Shown here: positions 1 through 11,249 of the stretch, piece after piece
How positions within the stretch are numbered: the first letter of the stretch is position 1
Layout of the letters: each line of letters begins with the position of its first letter
Source: Talpa occidentalis
Lineage: Eukaryota > Chordata > Mammalia > Eulipotyphla > Talpidae
DNA length: 64,000 nt
Direction: 5' to 3'
Assembly: GCF_014898055.3 (NCBI RefSeq)
Contig: NW_023601754.1
Span: 52,879,013 to 52,943,012, forward strand
The notes under the pieces: model-generated
Databases searched by the model: none
What the model was told of the DNA's origin: nothing
What the model saw: only the letters and a program-made list of their open reading frames with translations
Position numbers and translations under genes: made by a program

Positions 1-3000
1 CGCCGGGTGTCTGCCAGCCCAGCTGAAGCGAGACAGGGTCCGCTGCTGGCCAGACCCCAGGAGCGGGTGGGGAAGAGGAGCAAGCGAGGGCCCCGTCCCG
101 GACCCGGGGCCCCTGTGCCAGAGCACAGCCGACGCATCCCCGGCCGCGCGGCTGAGGGGCTTGTCTGCAGAGACGCCGGCGCACAGCAGACCCAGCCATG
201 CCCCCGCAGGACCTAAGCGACCCAGCCGCGTCTGGGTCCGGCTGAGAACCCCCTGGGTGGAGTGCAGGCCGCCCGGCCTGGGACTCGGGTGACCAGGAGG
301 GCAGCTACATCTGGGGGAGAGCGGTGGGGGGGTAAGGGGTGTCCATCCACAAGTCGGCTGGCTCCCCAGCTTGGCCACACCCGGCTGACCCGCCATGCAC
401 TGTGGCTGGAGGCCCCCATTCCATGGAGGCCCGCCACCCTGAGGCCCACGGCCAGGAGGCCGGCTCTCGCAGAGTGGACAGCTGCTCCGTGCTGGCAGAG
501 TGCGTGGCTGTCACGACCAGAGGGGGACAGGAAGGTTTGATGCCCAGGGCCAGCAGCCACACAGGCTCCTGGTGGGCTTGGACGCAGCCCTGTTCTGCGG
601 ATGCCACGTTCACCGCTGGGGGGGCCCCGAGCCACCCAGGCCCGGCCCGTGGCAGGCAGGAAGAAGAGGATCACACAGCGGAGGAGCCTGGACACAGATT
701 CAGTCACTGACTGTCCACTCTGCTGACACGCCCCGTCCTGTGCTGGGCACCGAGCATCCTCCCAGGACCAACGGCCGGACAAGGAAACATCCAGCCTCTC
801 CGCCCTTGGAGAGCTGTGCTCTCGTGGAGAGAGGGAAAAAACGCGCCACACCCAAGTGCCACTGCGGAGGCCTCCGGGCTGACCAGAGTGAGCCCGTACA
901 GGGAGGAGGTGGCACTCTCCAAGGAAGGGACAGCTGAGCACCTGAAACGCAAGAGGAACCAGCTGTGCGGGGCACACCATGAGCTCCTAAGGCCAGGCAG
1001 TGTACTCCCTGCTGAGCGGGGGCGGCGGCGCGCCCAGGGGCCAGGTCAGAAGTCCCTCGGGCCCCGGGAAGAGCCAGCACCTGTCCTGGGCTGGCGCCAT
1101 TTGACCTCCCTTTCAGGAAGACCAGGCAGCAGCTTCCAGGCAGTGGTCACAGGGTGAGAGTGGGGGTCAGGGGTGCTGCATGCAAGCAGAAGTTCAAACA
1201 GACTCGGGCACAGCTGCCTGCCTGCCACCTCTGGCCCAGAATGCCAGGGCTGAGGCCCAGGGAGCCAAGAACCACTCTGGACTGAGACCCTTGGGCCCCT
1301 TGCGTCAGGAGGAACGGGGGAAGGTCCGCTTACGGGGTCCCCCCAGGACTCCCTCTGGATCACCCAGCTCTTCTTGTTAGGTCCAGAGCTCCTCCTCCCG
1401 GTGACCTTGGGGGCTACAGCTGCCCGAAGGTAGGGTGCGGTCAGCTCTCAGAAGGCCAAGCCTCAGGCTGCCCTCCAAAGCGCTGCACCTGCTGACCCAC
1501 GGCCTCCGGCTACGCCTGGCTGGTGGCCCAGTGCTCTACAGCGTGACCCTAAGAGCCTCATGGTTTTGAAATAAATCAGTTGTGGTTATTAAAAAATGAC
1601 CTCGCCCAGCTGGCTCCACAGTACCGAGCTGGAAACGGAGGGCAGTGGACACCGCTGGCGTCACAACCGCGTGACATGCGCGGGAACGGGCAGTGGCGCG
1701 GGGAGGGCCGGCGGGGCTGGAGCTGGCTGTCGGGTGCTTTCAGCGCCCGAGGGGCGCGGCGCTTTATCCTGGCTCTCAGCCTCGTTCCAGTCTGATTCTC
1801 GCGTTCTCCCCGTCTGGCCCTTGGGCCCCCGAGCCACAGTGTGTGGGTAAACCCTCCCGAGAGCTGGCGCCTCCTTGAGCCGCCTGGATGTGCCCGGCGG
1901 GACGCTGAGATCAACCCACCCCTCACCCGGGGCCCTCCTGGGCCCCAGTTCAGCTGTCACTCCACCTCCTGACCGGGGACGTGAGGGTGAAGACAGCCAT
2001 GCTGCCCCCCGGGGTGGTCCCGCCATGGGAGCCGCAGGGAGCCGGGTCCCGCGGTGACCCCCCCCCCCAGGCAGGGCAGCGTCACCAGGAGGCCACACGC
2101 GGGCCTTGGTGCCCCTCCCCCAGAGACGCCGCAGAGTCAGTGCCCCGTTACGCTTGAGAAAGGATTTGTCACCAAACCCCGTGGCAGCCGCAAGGCGCGA
2201 GCTGACGAGGGGCTGGGCCCGCGCGGGGACACGGCCGGCGTGGCGGGCTCCCCACCTCACTGCACGCGCCGCACCAGTTTCGTGCACGATGAAAAGGTCC
2301 CTCGAGCACCGACGGCCCCACGCCCTGTGCTGGTGGAGGAGCCGCCCCCGAGCGAGGTGAGGTGGCTGCCTCCCGCGTCTGTCCTCATGCTCACGCTGCC
2401 ACGTGGGTTGGCCCGAAAGGCTGGCCGGAGCGCCGGAGCGGAGGAGCCCCATCTCCGAGGCGCGCCCGCAGCAGGGCACTGGATTCCCAGGCGCCGCCCG
2501 GCGGCTGCTTTACCACGCGACGACCTGGCCCCAAGGGTCCAGCAGATAAGTCGGCGTGAGCAGCCAAGAGGAAGCCCAGCCGCCGAGGAGGACACCGGGC
2601 CAGCCCAGGGCAGGCCTCCTGCCGCTGCCCAAGCTCCGGCTCTTCCTCGCCGCAGGGACGTTCCCCAGCAGAGCGGCGGCCGCCGGCCCTCAGCCGGCTC
2701 GGCTGCCCCCGGCCAGAAGAAACGCAGGCAGATGGGTGGACGGCCGTGCCCGGCAGGAGGGCCGACTTGTCCTTCCCAGGGGGCCGGGGCCGGGCCAGGG
2801 CCTCGCTGGTTCCGGAGCTGCGGGCAGAGGCGGGGCCGCCCCAGCACTGCCCTCTGCCCTCGCCATCTTGCCCGGGCCGGCTCCCCGCGCCCACGTTCTC
2901 CCAAGCCGGAGGCGGCAGGCTGCGCGAGCCCCATTCGAGCCCTGACCGCGGGCCGGGGGATGTCCCTCCCTCAGTGCCGTGGCTGCCACTCACTGCCCCG

Positions 3001-4275
3001 CCCGGAAGGGCCCCGGGATGGCGCTCAGCGGGGCGTGCTGCTTCTGTCTCGCCCGTCAGAAGAAGAAGCTTTTTTTTTTTTTTTTTTTGGGCGAGTGTCT
3101 CCGCGTCGCCTCAGCCTCCATTTGTCGTTCCCCTTTGCTCCGGGTCCGCAGAAGTAAGTGCCCGCGCTGCCCGCTCTGCTCCTGCTCCCCCGTGTTTGCA
3201 GCGCCTCCTCTTTGCCCTGCCAGCAAACAGTGCGCCCACACAGCCTTCCTCAGAAACAATCCCGACTTCGGGGAGCAGCTGGGGCACGCAGAAGGGGTGG
3301 CGGCCACCCACGTCCGGCTCAGAGGCCCTGCCGGCGGCCCCGGGGGGCAGCGGAGCCCGTGGCCGTGGAGACAGACCTGCCTCTGCCCGGCAAAGCCCCG
3401 TGAGGAGCAGGGTCACGCCCACAGCCCTTGCACGCGGGGCCTCGAGTGCACGCTGCCTCCTGATTTTGACCATCTTAACTTCCCTGTGTCCACGCGGAAC
3501 AAACGAGCCTTTCCCAAAACAGATGCGCCTCTGCCCGCTGCAGCGGGAGGACAAGGTCCCTGACCACGGTAGCCGGAGCAGGCCCGACCCCGGCTGCCCC
3601 TGTGCCTCTGCCCCCGCAGGCCCCGCCCGCTCTCCAGAGACCCTGGGTCTGCACCCCAGAGGTGCTGGCTCTGGCAGGGGAGGCCCTGGCACCAGCTGGG
3701 CTCCCACTTCTCAGTTTGGGGTCGCCGCCCCCCCCCCCCACAGTGGAGGCCCTGCCTCCCCGGGGCTGCCCGGCCTGCTGGCTCCCCTGTGGGGATCCCT
3801 GCTCGTAACAAACACCCCCCAGGCCCCCAGCCAGCAGGAAGGACACAGGCCTCCTGAGAAGGCCGGGCCCCGCACAGGGATGGGGACTCTCGCCAGGCTT
3901 CTGAAAGGCGGCAGGTCCCACCCGCGGGCCTCGGACATCGCCTCCGCCAAGGCTGGGCACGTGGCCGGCCCCGGGCTGGTCAGGCGGACGGGGCTCGGTG
4001 CAGCAAGCCCTGTTTCCCGAAAGGTGGCTGGCGGTGTCCCGCAGGAGCTCGTCCAGGTCAAAAAGCCACAGGCCCGGGGCAGTGAAGGGGCGGGTCTCGC
4101 GGCCGCTCTACCTTCCGTCCGGAGGGCGTCGGACGGCACCTCTGGGGGACAGCGATGCCCCGGGCAGGCCCGCCCACCCACCCAGGCGCCAGCCCCGAGC
4201 CCGGTGGGACCCGCGCCCCGCCCCACACCCCGCACAGGCCCGCGGTGACGCTGCTCTTTGTCGTTGCCCTTTCAG
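1..4275 (+). other. SHANK2: SHANK2 intron sequence (partial)
   Basis: This stretch lies upstream of the last SHANK2 exon and ends with the acceptor ttgccctttcag at 4264-4275. I see no exon of the known protein in it. In human the preceding exon is the giant proline-rich one, and its expected KLWGDVTE-type residues are absent, so that exon lies before position 1. The sequence is GC-rich and gives long meaningless open frames. It holds a 19-T run at 3070-3088 and nothing else that I can name. Confidence 0.75.
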
Positions 4276-4843
4276 AAGCCCGGAGGTCATGAGCGCTGTC
4301 TCAGGTGCGCGCAGCACGACGGTCACCTTCACCGTCCGCCCGGGGACCTCCCAGCCCATCACCCTGCAGAGCCGGCCCCCCGACTATGAAAGCAGGACCT
4401 CAGGAACCAGGCGCGCCCCGAGCCCCGTGGTCTCACCCACGGAGATGAGCAAAGAGATGCTGCCCGCCCCTCTGGCGGCCGCCGCGTCCCCCACTCCCGG
4501 CCTCCCCGAAGTCTTCAGCCTCCCGAGCCAGCCCCCGTCCGGAGACCTGTTCGGCCTGAACCCCGCGGGGCGCAGCAGGTCGCCGTCCCCCTCCATACTG
4601 CAACAGCCACTCTCAAATAAGCCTTTCACGACTAAACCCGTCCACCTGTGGACCAAGCCGGACGTGGCGGACTGGCTGGAGAGCCTGAACCTGGGCGAGC
4701 ACAGAGAGGCCTTCATGGACAACGAGATCGACGGCAGCCACCTGCCCAACCTGCAGAAGGAGGACCTCATCGACCTGGGCGTGACGCGCGTCGGCCACCG
4801 CATGAACATAGAAAGGGCTCTGAAACAGCTGCTGGACAGATAA
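4276..4843 (+). CDS. SHANK2: SHANK2 last coding exon, C-terminal SAM domain (gene partial at 5' side)
   Basis: This exon encodes the C-terminus of SH3 and multiple ankyrin repeat domains protein 2, a postsynaptic density scaffold. It follows a clear acceptor (ccctttcag) and opens with the last base of a split Arg codon. It then reads SPEVMSAVSGARSTTVTF and runs for 188 residues to a TAA at 4841-4843. The first ~120 residues are a Ser/Pro/Thr-rich linker (TSQPITLQSRPPDYES, RSPSPSILQQP). From about 4636 to 4840 lies the SAM domain (HLWTKPDVADWLESLNLG ... RALKQLLDR), which in Shank proteins self-assembles into sheets in the spine. The match to remembered human SHANK2 is nearly complete over the SAM domain. 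The ankyrin, SH3, PDZ and proline-rich parts are outside the window. SHANK1 or SHANK3 is less likely because the linker matches SHANK2 and the neighbours are CTTN and PPFIA1. Confidence 0.97.
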
Positions 4844-6560
4844 GGGCGGCCCCCGCTCTGGCTGCGGCGGAGCCGGCTCTCCCCGAGACGCGTGGCGGCC
4901 AGCGCGGGAGCGAGCCCCGCGCCCTGGGCTCGTCTCCTGGTCCCCCAAGAAACGCCAAGTGTGTCCGCGGTGTGTCTGGGCCCCGGCCCGGAACCGCCCG
5001 GCTCCTCGTGGGTTTCTTGGGCTGTTTCTGTCAAGCAGGCGACCAGGGGAGGGAGTTTTTCTGAGCTGGACCCACGGCTGGCCTCCCAGCATGTGGGGGC
5101 CCACCCTTCGCCAGGCCCAGCCCACCCCGTCCATCAAGGGTGGCGAGGCCCTCGCGCGTGTGGGCAGACACCGCGGGCTCCAGATACCTCCTGAGACCTC
5201 TCCTCTGCCTTGGGGCAGCCGCCACCGGCCAGGCCCGGCTCCAGCCCCTCCGTCCCCGGCCTCTCGAGGCCACTCAGGCTCACTCGCTCCTTTCTATCCT
5301 GTGGGCTGCCCCCAGGTGTGTCTGCCAGCGCCCCTCCAGGGCCTGGAAGGCAGAGAACCCCTTCTTTGCTGTCGATTCTCTCCCCCTGGCCTCCTGCCAC
5401 GGGCGACCTTGGCTCCGGCTCCGGCCGCAAAGGGGCATCCGAACGGGATCGTGTCCGGCTTTGCTTAGCTTTCTTTCTTTCTTTCTGCACATCTATCAGC
5501 ATCCTTCCAGAGCGGTCCCAGACGCCACGCGGAGTTAGTCACAGCATAGGGTCACGATTCCGAGGCGGAGCCTGGGCCCCGCCTCCTGCAGGTCGGCGTC
5601 TGCCAGGAGCCTCGCCCGGTGGTGAGGGCCCCTCTGCCCGCTGCAGGTGTGGCGCCGCCGCGGTCAGAGCAGGTGAGCCCCCGCGCTGGCACGAAGGGCG
5701 AGGTGTGGGTGGAGGCGGGGGGGGGTGGGGGGGCTGCGGCCCAGGGCCCGAGCCTGGCTGGGGCACAGCTCTGCCGGGATGCCCGCGGCCCGGAGATCAG
5801 GGAAGACGGTCCGTGGGGGCGTGCCCCTTCCCTCTGAGTGTCCAGGGACCCCGCCGGCTTGTCTTAACAGCACCAGCCCCGTGGGTTTGGAGGGTGGGGA
5901 GACCCCGGGCTGCGCAGAGCAGGCAGCTGCAGGCGGAAGGGAGGGAAGCGCGGGCTCGGGACCGAGCGTGGCGCCTGCTCCAGGGCTCCAGCGCCCCGCC
6001 CGGCACACCACCTCTGGGCTCCGAGGAGGTCGCCCGTGGCCCGCGGGCCACCGCGCCCCCAGCACCCCCCCCACCTGGAAGAAGCCGGCGCGGGTGTGGG
6101 CGCTCACCGGGACGGGACCGCAGAGCCAGCCCAGCCCAGCTCCAATTACAACACGACTTTTTTTCCTTTTTTTCCTTCATGCTCACAACCGAGGGTGATG
6201 AGGTCAGGGACAGCTCTAGAACGAACACGTAAAATTTAGCAATTTAAAATCTTTCTTTACTGCGAGTTTAAATAGCTGTACAGATAGTTTATAAGCACAA
6301 TATTTTAAGGGAAAAAAGTGGCTGGTCTACTAGCCTTTGCGCCACTTCAGTGCTAGAAAGTGAGAGAAAAAAACTTTTGTGATTTAATAATAGTTTCTGG
6401 GGGGTAATTATAAAAGTCTGACCTTTTTAAGAACCAACCTTATTTGGATGCACCTGAACCAGCAGAGCTGTGTTATATTTTCTACCTTTGCTAGAGTTTC
6501 ATCACCGAAGGATAATTATTTCTTCAAAAGCGGCCACAACCCGCCACGCAGCAGTTCCTT

Positions 6561-6562
<2 letters not shown>

Positions 6563-6595
<33 letters not shown>

Positions 6596-6607
6596 TCACT
6601 CACTCAC
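6563..6607. repeat. (CA)14 followed by (CTCA)n microsatellite
   Basis: About 14 CA units at 6563-6590 run directly into four CTCA units to 6607, inside the SHANK2 3'UTR. Confidence 0.95.
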
Positions 6608-8956
6608 GCTTTCCAGCCACAAGCCCTGACTCAGAAACCGAGTCCTGGACCTTTTCTGGCCCACGGCCCCCTGCAGGCCAGCCTCTGTGTCCGGAGGACC
6701 CAGCCCGACCCGTCACTGACTAGCGAAGCGCAGGCCCGGCCCGGCAGCCCCCGCGCCAGCGCAGGCTGCGGCTTCCGGAAGGCCCGGCCGGGGCGCGGGG
6801 CTGCCCGGCAGCTCAGGCGCCCAGCGTGGAGGCCGGCGTCTGTCTTCCATGAATGCGGGGAGCCCGCCTCCCCGTGGCGCTCCCCTCAGCTCCAGGCAGG
6901 CTCACCCCCACACTGAGCGCCAGGGAGACGCGGGACAGCGAGCCGAGCGGAGGCGCCTGCTGGGGGGCGACCTGGTGGCTTTGGGTTACTGAGCCGGGGC
7001 GGGGAGCCCGAGAGCCAGAGCAGCCAGGCAGACAGCAGGAGAGGCCGAGGCGCGACGCCCTTGGTGCTGCCAGCGCCCGTCAGGCCTGGCAGACCCCACC
7101 GACCACCAGGTAAGCCCTCGGGGCCGGCGAGGCCCCCTGGCTCCGGGGGATGAGTCCACCCCACACAGCAATAGTCCCTCACCCCAGCCGTGCCCCTGCT
7201 CGCCCTCGGACGTGTGGGACCAGGCTCTGCCCCCCACCCCCCGGGGCGGAACCCACGCCAAACCGCTCGTAGAGAACACGTCCCCACTCTTCCAGGTTTT
7301 CAGATCCACTTTTGTTATATACTGTAATTTAAATAAATTGCATTTACACGCCTAGTTTCTGTAATATTGTGTATACAAGACCAAAACCCCTCAAGATGTA
7401 AATTCTGTACACCTGCCGAGGCCCCTCCCCGGGGCCGCACACGACGTTACCTTCACACACCACCAGATGACGCGATGTGACTGTTGACCTGCTGAACACA
7501 GCACAGAGTAAATTACTTGTGGTACTTTGGTTAATAAAATGCTGATCTCCCCGCGTTCCTGAGCGAGCAGGCACCCCCAGGCCGCCTGGCGACGGCCTGC
7601 GAGGGGGCCACAAGCACTGGTTCTTCTCATCAATGATTTTTTTTCAGATACAAACACGTTCCACGCTCTAGTTCGTGTAACTCACGTTCGCACTCTCTCT
7701 CTCTGTTGCTGTTACTTTTGTGCTTTTCTTCTTTTTAGACTTTATTAAAAAACAAAAACAAAAAAAAACAAGCTCCTGTAATTTGCACTTTCTCCCAATC
7801 CTTAAATCTCTTGTATGGCAACCAAAATTACTGTAAAAAATAAATATACTCTTGCACTAAGGTTGTGGTTCTGATTGCAAACAGTACAAACTGAACTAAA
7901 CAAAAAGTTGCCAAACTTGCAATCTGCTGCAGGCCGTGTGGCCCTCACGGCCAGCTTTACCTCTAAGACTGACCAGATCTCCCGCCGAGAGTGGACGCCT
8001 CCTTTCCTTGCACTCATCTGCCTCGCTCCCCTCCTCAGAGCATGCCAGAGGTCAGCGTGAGCTGTGAGCGCTACGCCTGCAGCTGCGGCCTGGCTGGCCG
8101 GGTCGGGGCGACGCAGGGGTGGCCAGAGGGCGAGCCAGGCCCGGCCCCTCCGGGACAGGTCTCCCTGACGCGCCCAGACGGCCATCTTCTTGCTGCCAGG
8201 CCGTGGGGGTGGCGGGCCCAGCAGGCCCTCTGGCCACTGTAAAGCGGCACACTTTGGTCAGCGACACCCACTCAGGCTCGGGGAGGACTCGGGCCACTGG
8301 GCCAAGAACTGAGCCAGGAAGACACGGCTGCCCTGCTGCTCCAGGGGCGTGTTTTGAGCTGAAACACGGAACCTCTTTGGCCTCCCCAGTGACACCTGTC
8401 GCCTCTAGCTCCCGAACAGGTTCTTCTATCCTGGCGCTTTCTCTGCCTGCAAAGCAGCCAGTGTGTCCACATGCACCACATTCTGTCCCTCACGCCCGCC
8501 ACTGGCCTGCCCGTGTCCTCCGGCTCAGCGTCCAGTGCTCTCTCCCAGCCGGAGGGCCCCGACTTCCTGGCCCAACGGCTCCTTCCTCATCTCTCTTCCC
8601 AGACGCGTGTGTCGGCCTGTCTCGTTAGGGGGACCGTCACCGGTCAGCTTTTTTTCTCCTCGCCCTTTGCTAGAGGTGCCTGCGCAGCCAGTGAGCGGGG
8701 CTGTCTCTGTGCGAGGGCGTGCAGGCCCGCAGCAGGGGCCGGGCGACCTCACGGCGGTCACCCCCGCGCGCCTGAGACGCCGCGGCCTGGGCGCGGGGCA
8801 CAGGCTGTGTCTGACTCTGTTTCTCTGCTGTTCCTGTAACATGTTTCTACATTTCACGTTGTTACTGTTCTATGTTTAAAATGACACCAATCACTGTCCA
8901 CTGCTTCTACTCTGGAACTGTTTATAGCGACTCTGAAACTTTAACACGAGCCTTCA

Positions 8957-8962
8957 AATAAA
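8957..8962 (+). terminator. SHANK2: Distal SHANK2 polyadenylation signal AATAAA
   Basis: Canonical AATAAA in an AT-rich context (ttcaaataaacactg). A GT-rich element follows about 35 bases downstream. A further AATAAA at 9250-9255 could serve as a weaker extension. Confidence 0.6.
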
Positions 8963-8980
8963 CACTGAAAAGGAAAAAAA

Positions 8981-10972
8981 GGAAAAAAACGAAGCGTGTG
9001 CCTTGGGCGTCCTGCAGCGGAGCGCGCGGCCGTGCTGTACCCAAAGCTGTGTGTCCCGAGAGGGCGGCTCTGCCTTCCGTGTATCAATGTAGCCGACCAC
9101 ATAGTCATAGTGCCTTGTCTTCCGCCCGGAGAGCCCCTGGCAGCGCACAGCGGAGAGCGGACACGCCCGAACGAACTGTCCACGAGACCCAGACACCCCT
9201 CCGGGGCCTCCCGCCCAAGGCGGTGGGACACACACCCCTTAAGTCAGAAAATAAAGAGAACGTTGAAACCGCACACCTGCGTGATCCATTCATTGTCCCC
9301 GCACGCGCCCCCAGGCCCCGCGGGGCAGGGCGCCTCCCGGGAGTCAGGCAGCGCGCACGTTCACCTTCTGGTAGAAACAAACGAAGTATCGGCTCCCAAG
9401 GGCCGAGCGGCCGCCGCTGAGGGACGCCGGTGCTTCTCAGGCCGCGGGAACGGCAAGAGCGGGTCTGTTGTCCCTTGAGAGGAGAGGGCGCAGGCAGCAC
9501 GAGCCCGGGACCGCCGCCTGTGCCCACCCGCGCGGGGCTAGCCTGGGGGCTGGGGCCAGGGCGGGCGGCGGCCCTGCCTTCCCGGACACAAGCGCACGGG
9601 GCTGCGTCCCTGCCCAGCGGCCTGTCTGTGCCGCTGCCACCCCCTCCCCCCGCCGCTGAAGTGACGAGGCTGTGGTCAGCGTCGCTGCTGCCCAGGTCAA
9701 AGGCAGCCCGACAGCTGGACTTCGCTTTCAGGCAACAAACCCAGCCGATACTCCGAGAGTCTGGAGGGCTGCAAGGGAGAGAGGGCGGGGTCTCAGGGAG
9801 CCCCCCAGGGCACGCACTGTCCCCGCTGGAGATGCAGGAGGGACGCTGGCCACTGGGGCCACCTGGCAGCACAGGCGGGCCCCCCCTCAGACGCCGGTGA
9901 GACAGGACCAGGGAAAGGGCCAGTTCTCCCCCACAGAGCCAGGCCGGTGCACCGGGGTGCGGGTCACCTGCGTCTGGGGGCGGCACCTTCCTAGCCTCCC
10001 AGCGGCCAGCCATCCTGCCCCGCCCACTCGCGGCCCTCCTTGCCAAGAGACTCAGAAGGGCTTACATGTGTCCTTCCAGAACCCGGAGGCTCCAGGGACG
10101 TGGCCAGGACGCCAGGCGGAGGTCAGTCATTTCTGTGCAAGCTCCCGAGAGCTAGTACAGGCTAGAAAAGGAGGGACTCTGTCGGGCGCTCTCCATGCCG
10201 GTGCCACCCGGAGCCCGGTGCCCGCTGAGGCAGAAACAAGTAGCCCAGCGTGTCCCAGGCCTCCAGGAAGGCACAACTGGGCTCTGCCGCGGGCAAACCC
10301 ACCCGGAGGAGAGGAAGCCCTGTGGGCGCCCCGGGGCCCTGTTGGGAACAAGGACGCAGCCCTCGTGCTGCCCTCGTGCTGCCCTCGTGCGGCCCTCCTG
10401 CCAAGGCCAGAAGGCAGGCACAGTGGGGCTCCTCCCAGCCAGTCACCTCAGGGCGTGAAAGGGGAGATTTCATTGCGAGGCAGCCGGTGACCTCATGCCC
10501 CTCGACCTGGACCGGGAAGCCGGGACCGCCGCCCCAGCTCGCAGATGGACGTGGTCTGTGCGAAGGGCCCACTGCCTAGGGGTGGGCAGCGTGTCCAGGC
10601 TTTAATTCCACGTGCGCCCCACGGGGTAAGTATGACAAAGGCGACACTCTTCACCAATGAGGAAACTGAGGCTCAGAAAACCAGGGGTCACCCCCAGCCC
10701 CTGTGGCCTCGAGGCACCCTGGAGACAGCAAATCCCTGGCGAGGCAGCAGACCTGCCGGGGTGCAGCCCAGGCTCCCCAACTCCACTCTTGCTCTCATGC
10801 CACTCAGCAGACCAGAACACCCCGCCCACGTCCTGTGCAGCCACCACCCGCAACCCAGGCCCACTGACAACTCCCACCCCAGCGCCAGGCTCCCTCCACG
10901 CCCTCGGCCTCCTCCCGCCAGGCAGCCCTTCCTCTACCTTCAGCACCGCCCTAGGCAGCTGCGGCAGGGAAT
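8981..10972. other. Intergenic sequence downstream of SHANK2
   Basis: No exon of a known protein is seen. The sequence is GC-rich. It has a small tandem repeat at 10361-10400 (about three copies of a 12-base ctgccctcgtg unit) and one extra AATAAA at 9250-9255. Confidence 0.5.
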
Positions 10973-10988
10973 GAAAGGCAAGTCCAGG

Positions 10989-11236
10989 GCCTCCCGGGGG
11001 TTCAGGGGTGAAGTCTCAGCACTATTAAGCCATCGCCAGCCACTGCAGCACAAGTCCCACCCCGGCCAGGGAGCGACCCACAGGGGCGCAGACCTCTCCC
11101 GCCGCCCGCTGCTCCCCTCAGCAGTGTCCTTCGGTCCTTCTGCCTGCTCTGCTCCCCGCTCTGGCTCTGGTGCATCCTCTCACCCCCGCACCTCTGGCCC
11201 TTGCGTGCATAAATAAATGAATTTTTTTTAAAAAAA
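10989..11236 (+). mobile_element. tRNA-derived SINE, copy 1
   Basis: The element shares the segments gcctccc..., gccatcgccagccactgcag, gcagacctctcc, cctgctctgctccccgctc and cacccccgcacctctggcc with three other elements in the window. It ends in cataaataaatgaa plus T/A-rich sequence. It is flanked by a 16-base target-site duplication at 10973-10988 and 11237-11252 with one mismatch (gaaagg[c/t]aagtccagg), so its ends are well supported. Confidence 0.85.
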
Positions 11237-11249
11237 GAAAGGTAAGTCC

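Larger units (their letters stand above)
4844..8980 (+). other. SHANK2: SHANK2 3'UTR
   Basis: This is about 4.1 kb of non-coding sequence after the TAA. It alternates GC-rich parts with AT-rich islands (about 6160-6560, 7300-7400, 7620-7920, 8850-8990) of the kind seen in conserved neuronal 3'UTRs. AATAAA signals occur at 7332-7337, 7533-7538, 7839-7844 and 8957-8962. The last is followed by an A-rich tract and a GT-rich stretch (gtgtgcctt) near 8996-9004, so I place the distal end near 8980. The UTR extent is inferred, not shown by transcripts. Confidence 0.7.

Noticed and set aside
3070..3088. 19-T run as the tail of a reverse-oriented retroelement
   Set aside because: The sequence on its right side matches no element I know and there is no duplication; left as a simple homopolymer.
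2054..4248. Long + strand open frames (367 and 500 codons) before the SHANK2 exon
   Set aside because: Low-complexity Pro/Arg/Gly/Ala composition, no family resemblance, overlapping frames on both strands; typical of GC-rich intron.
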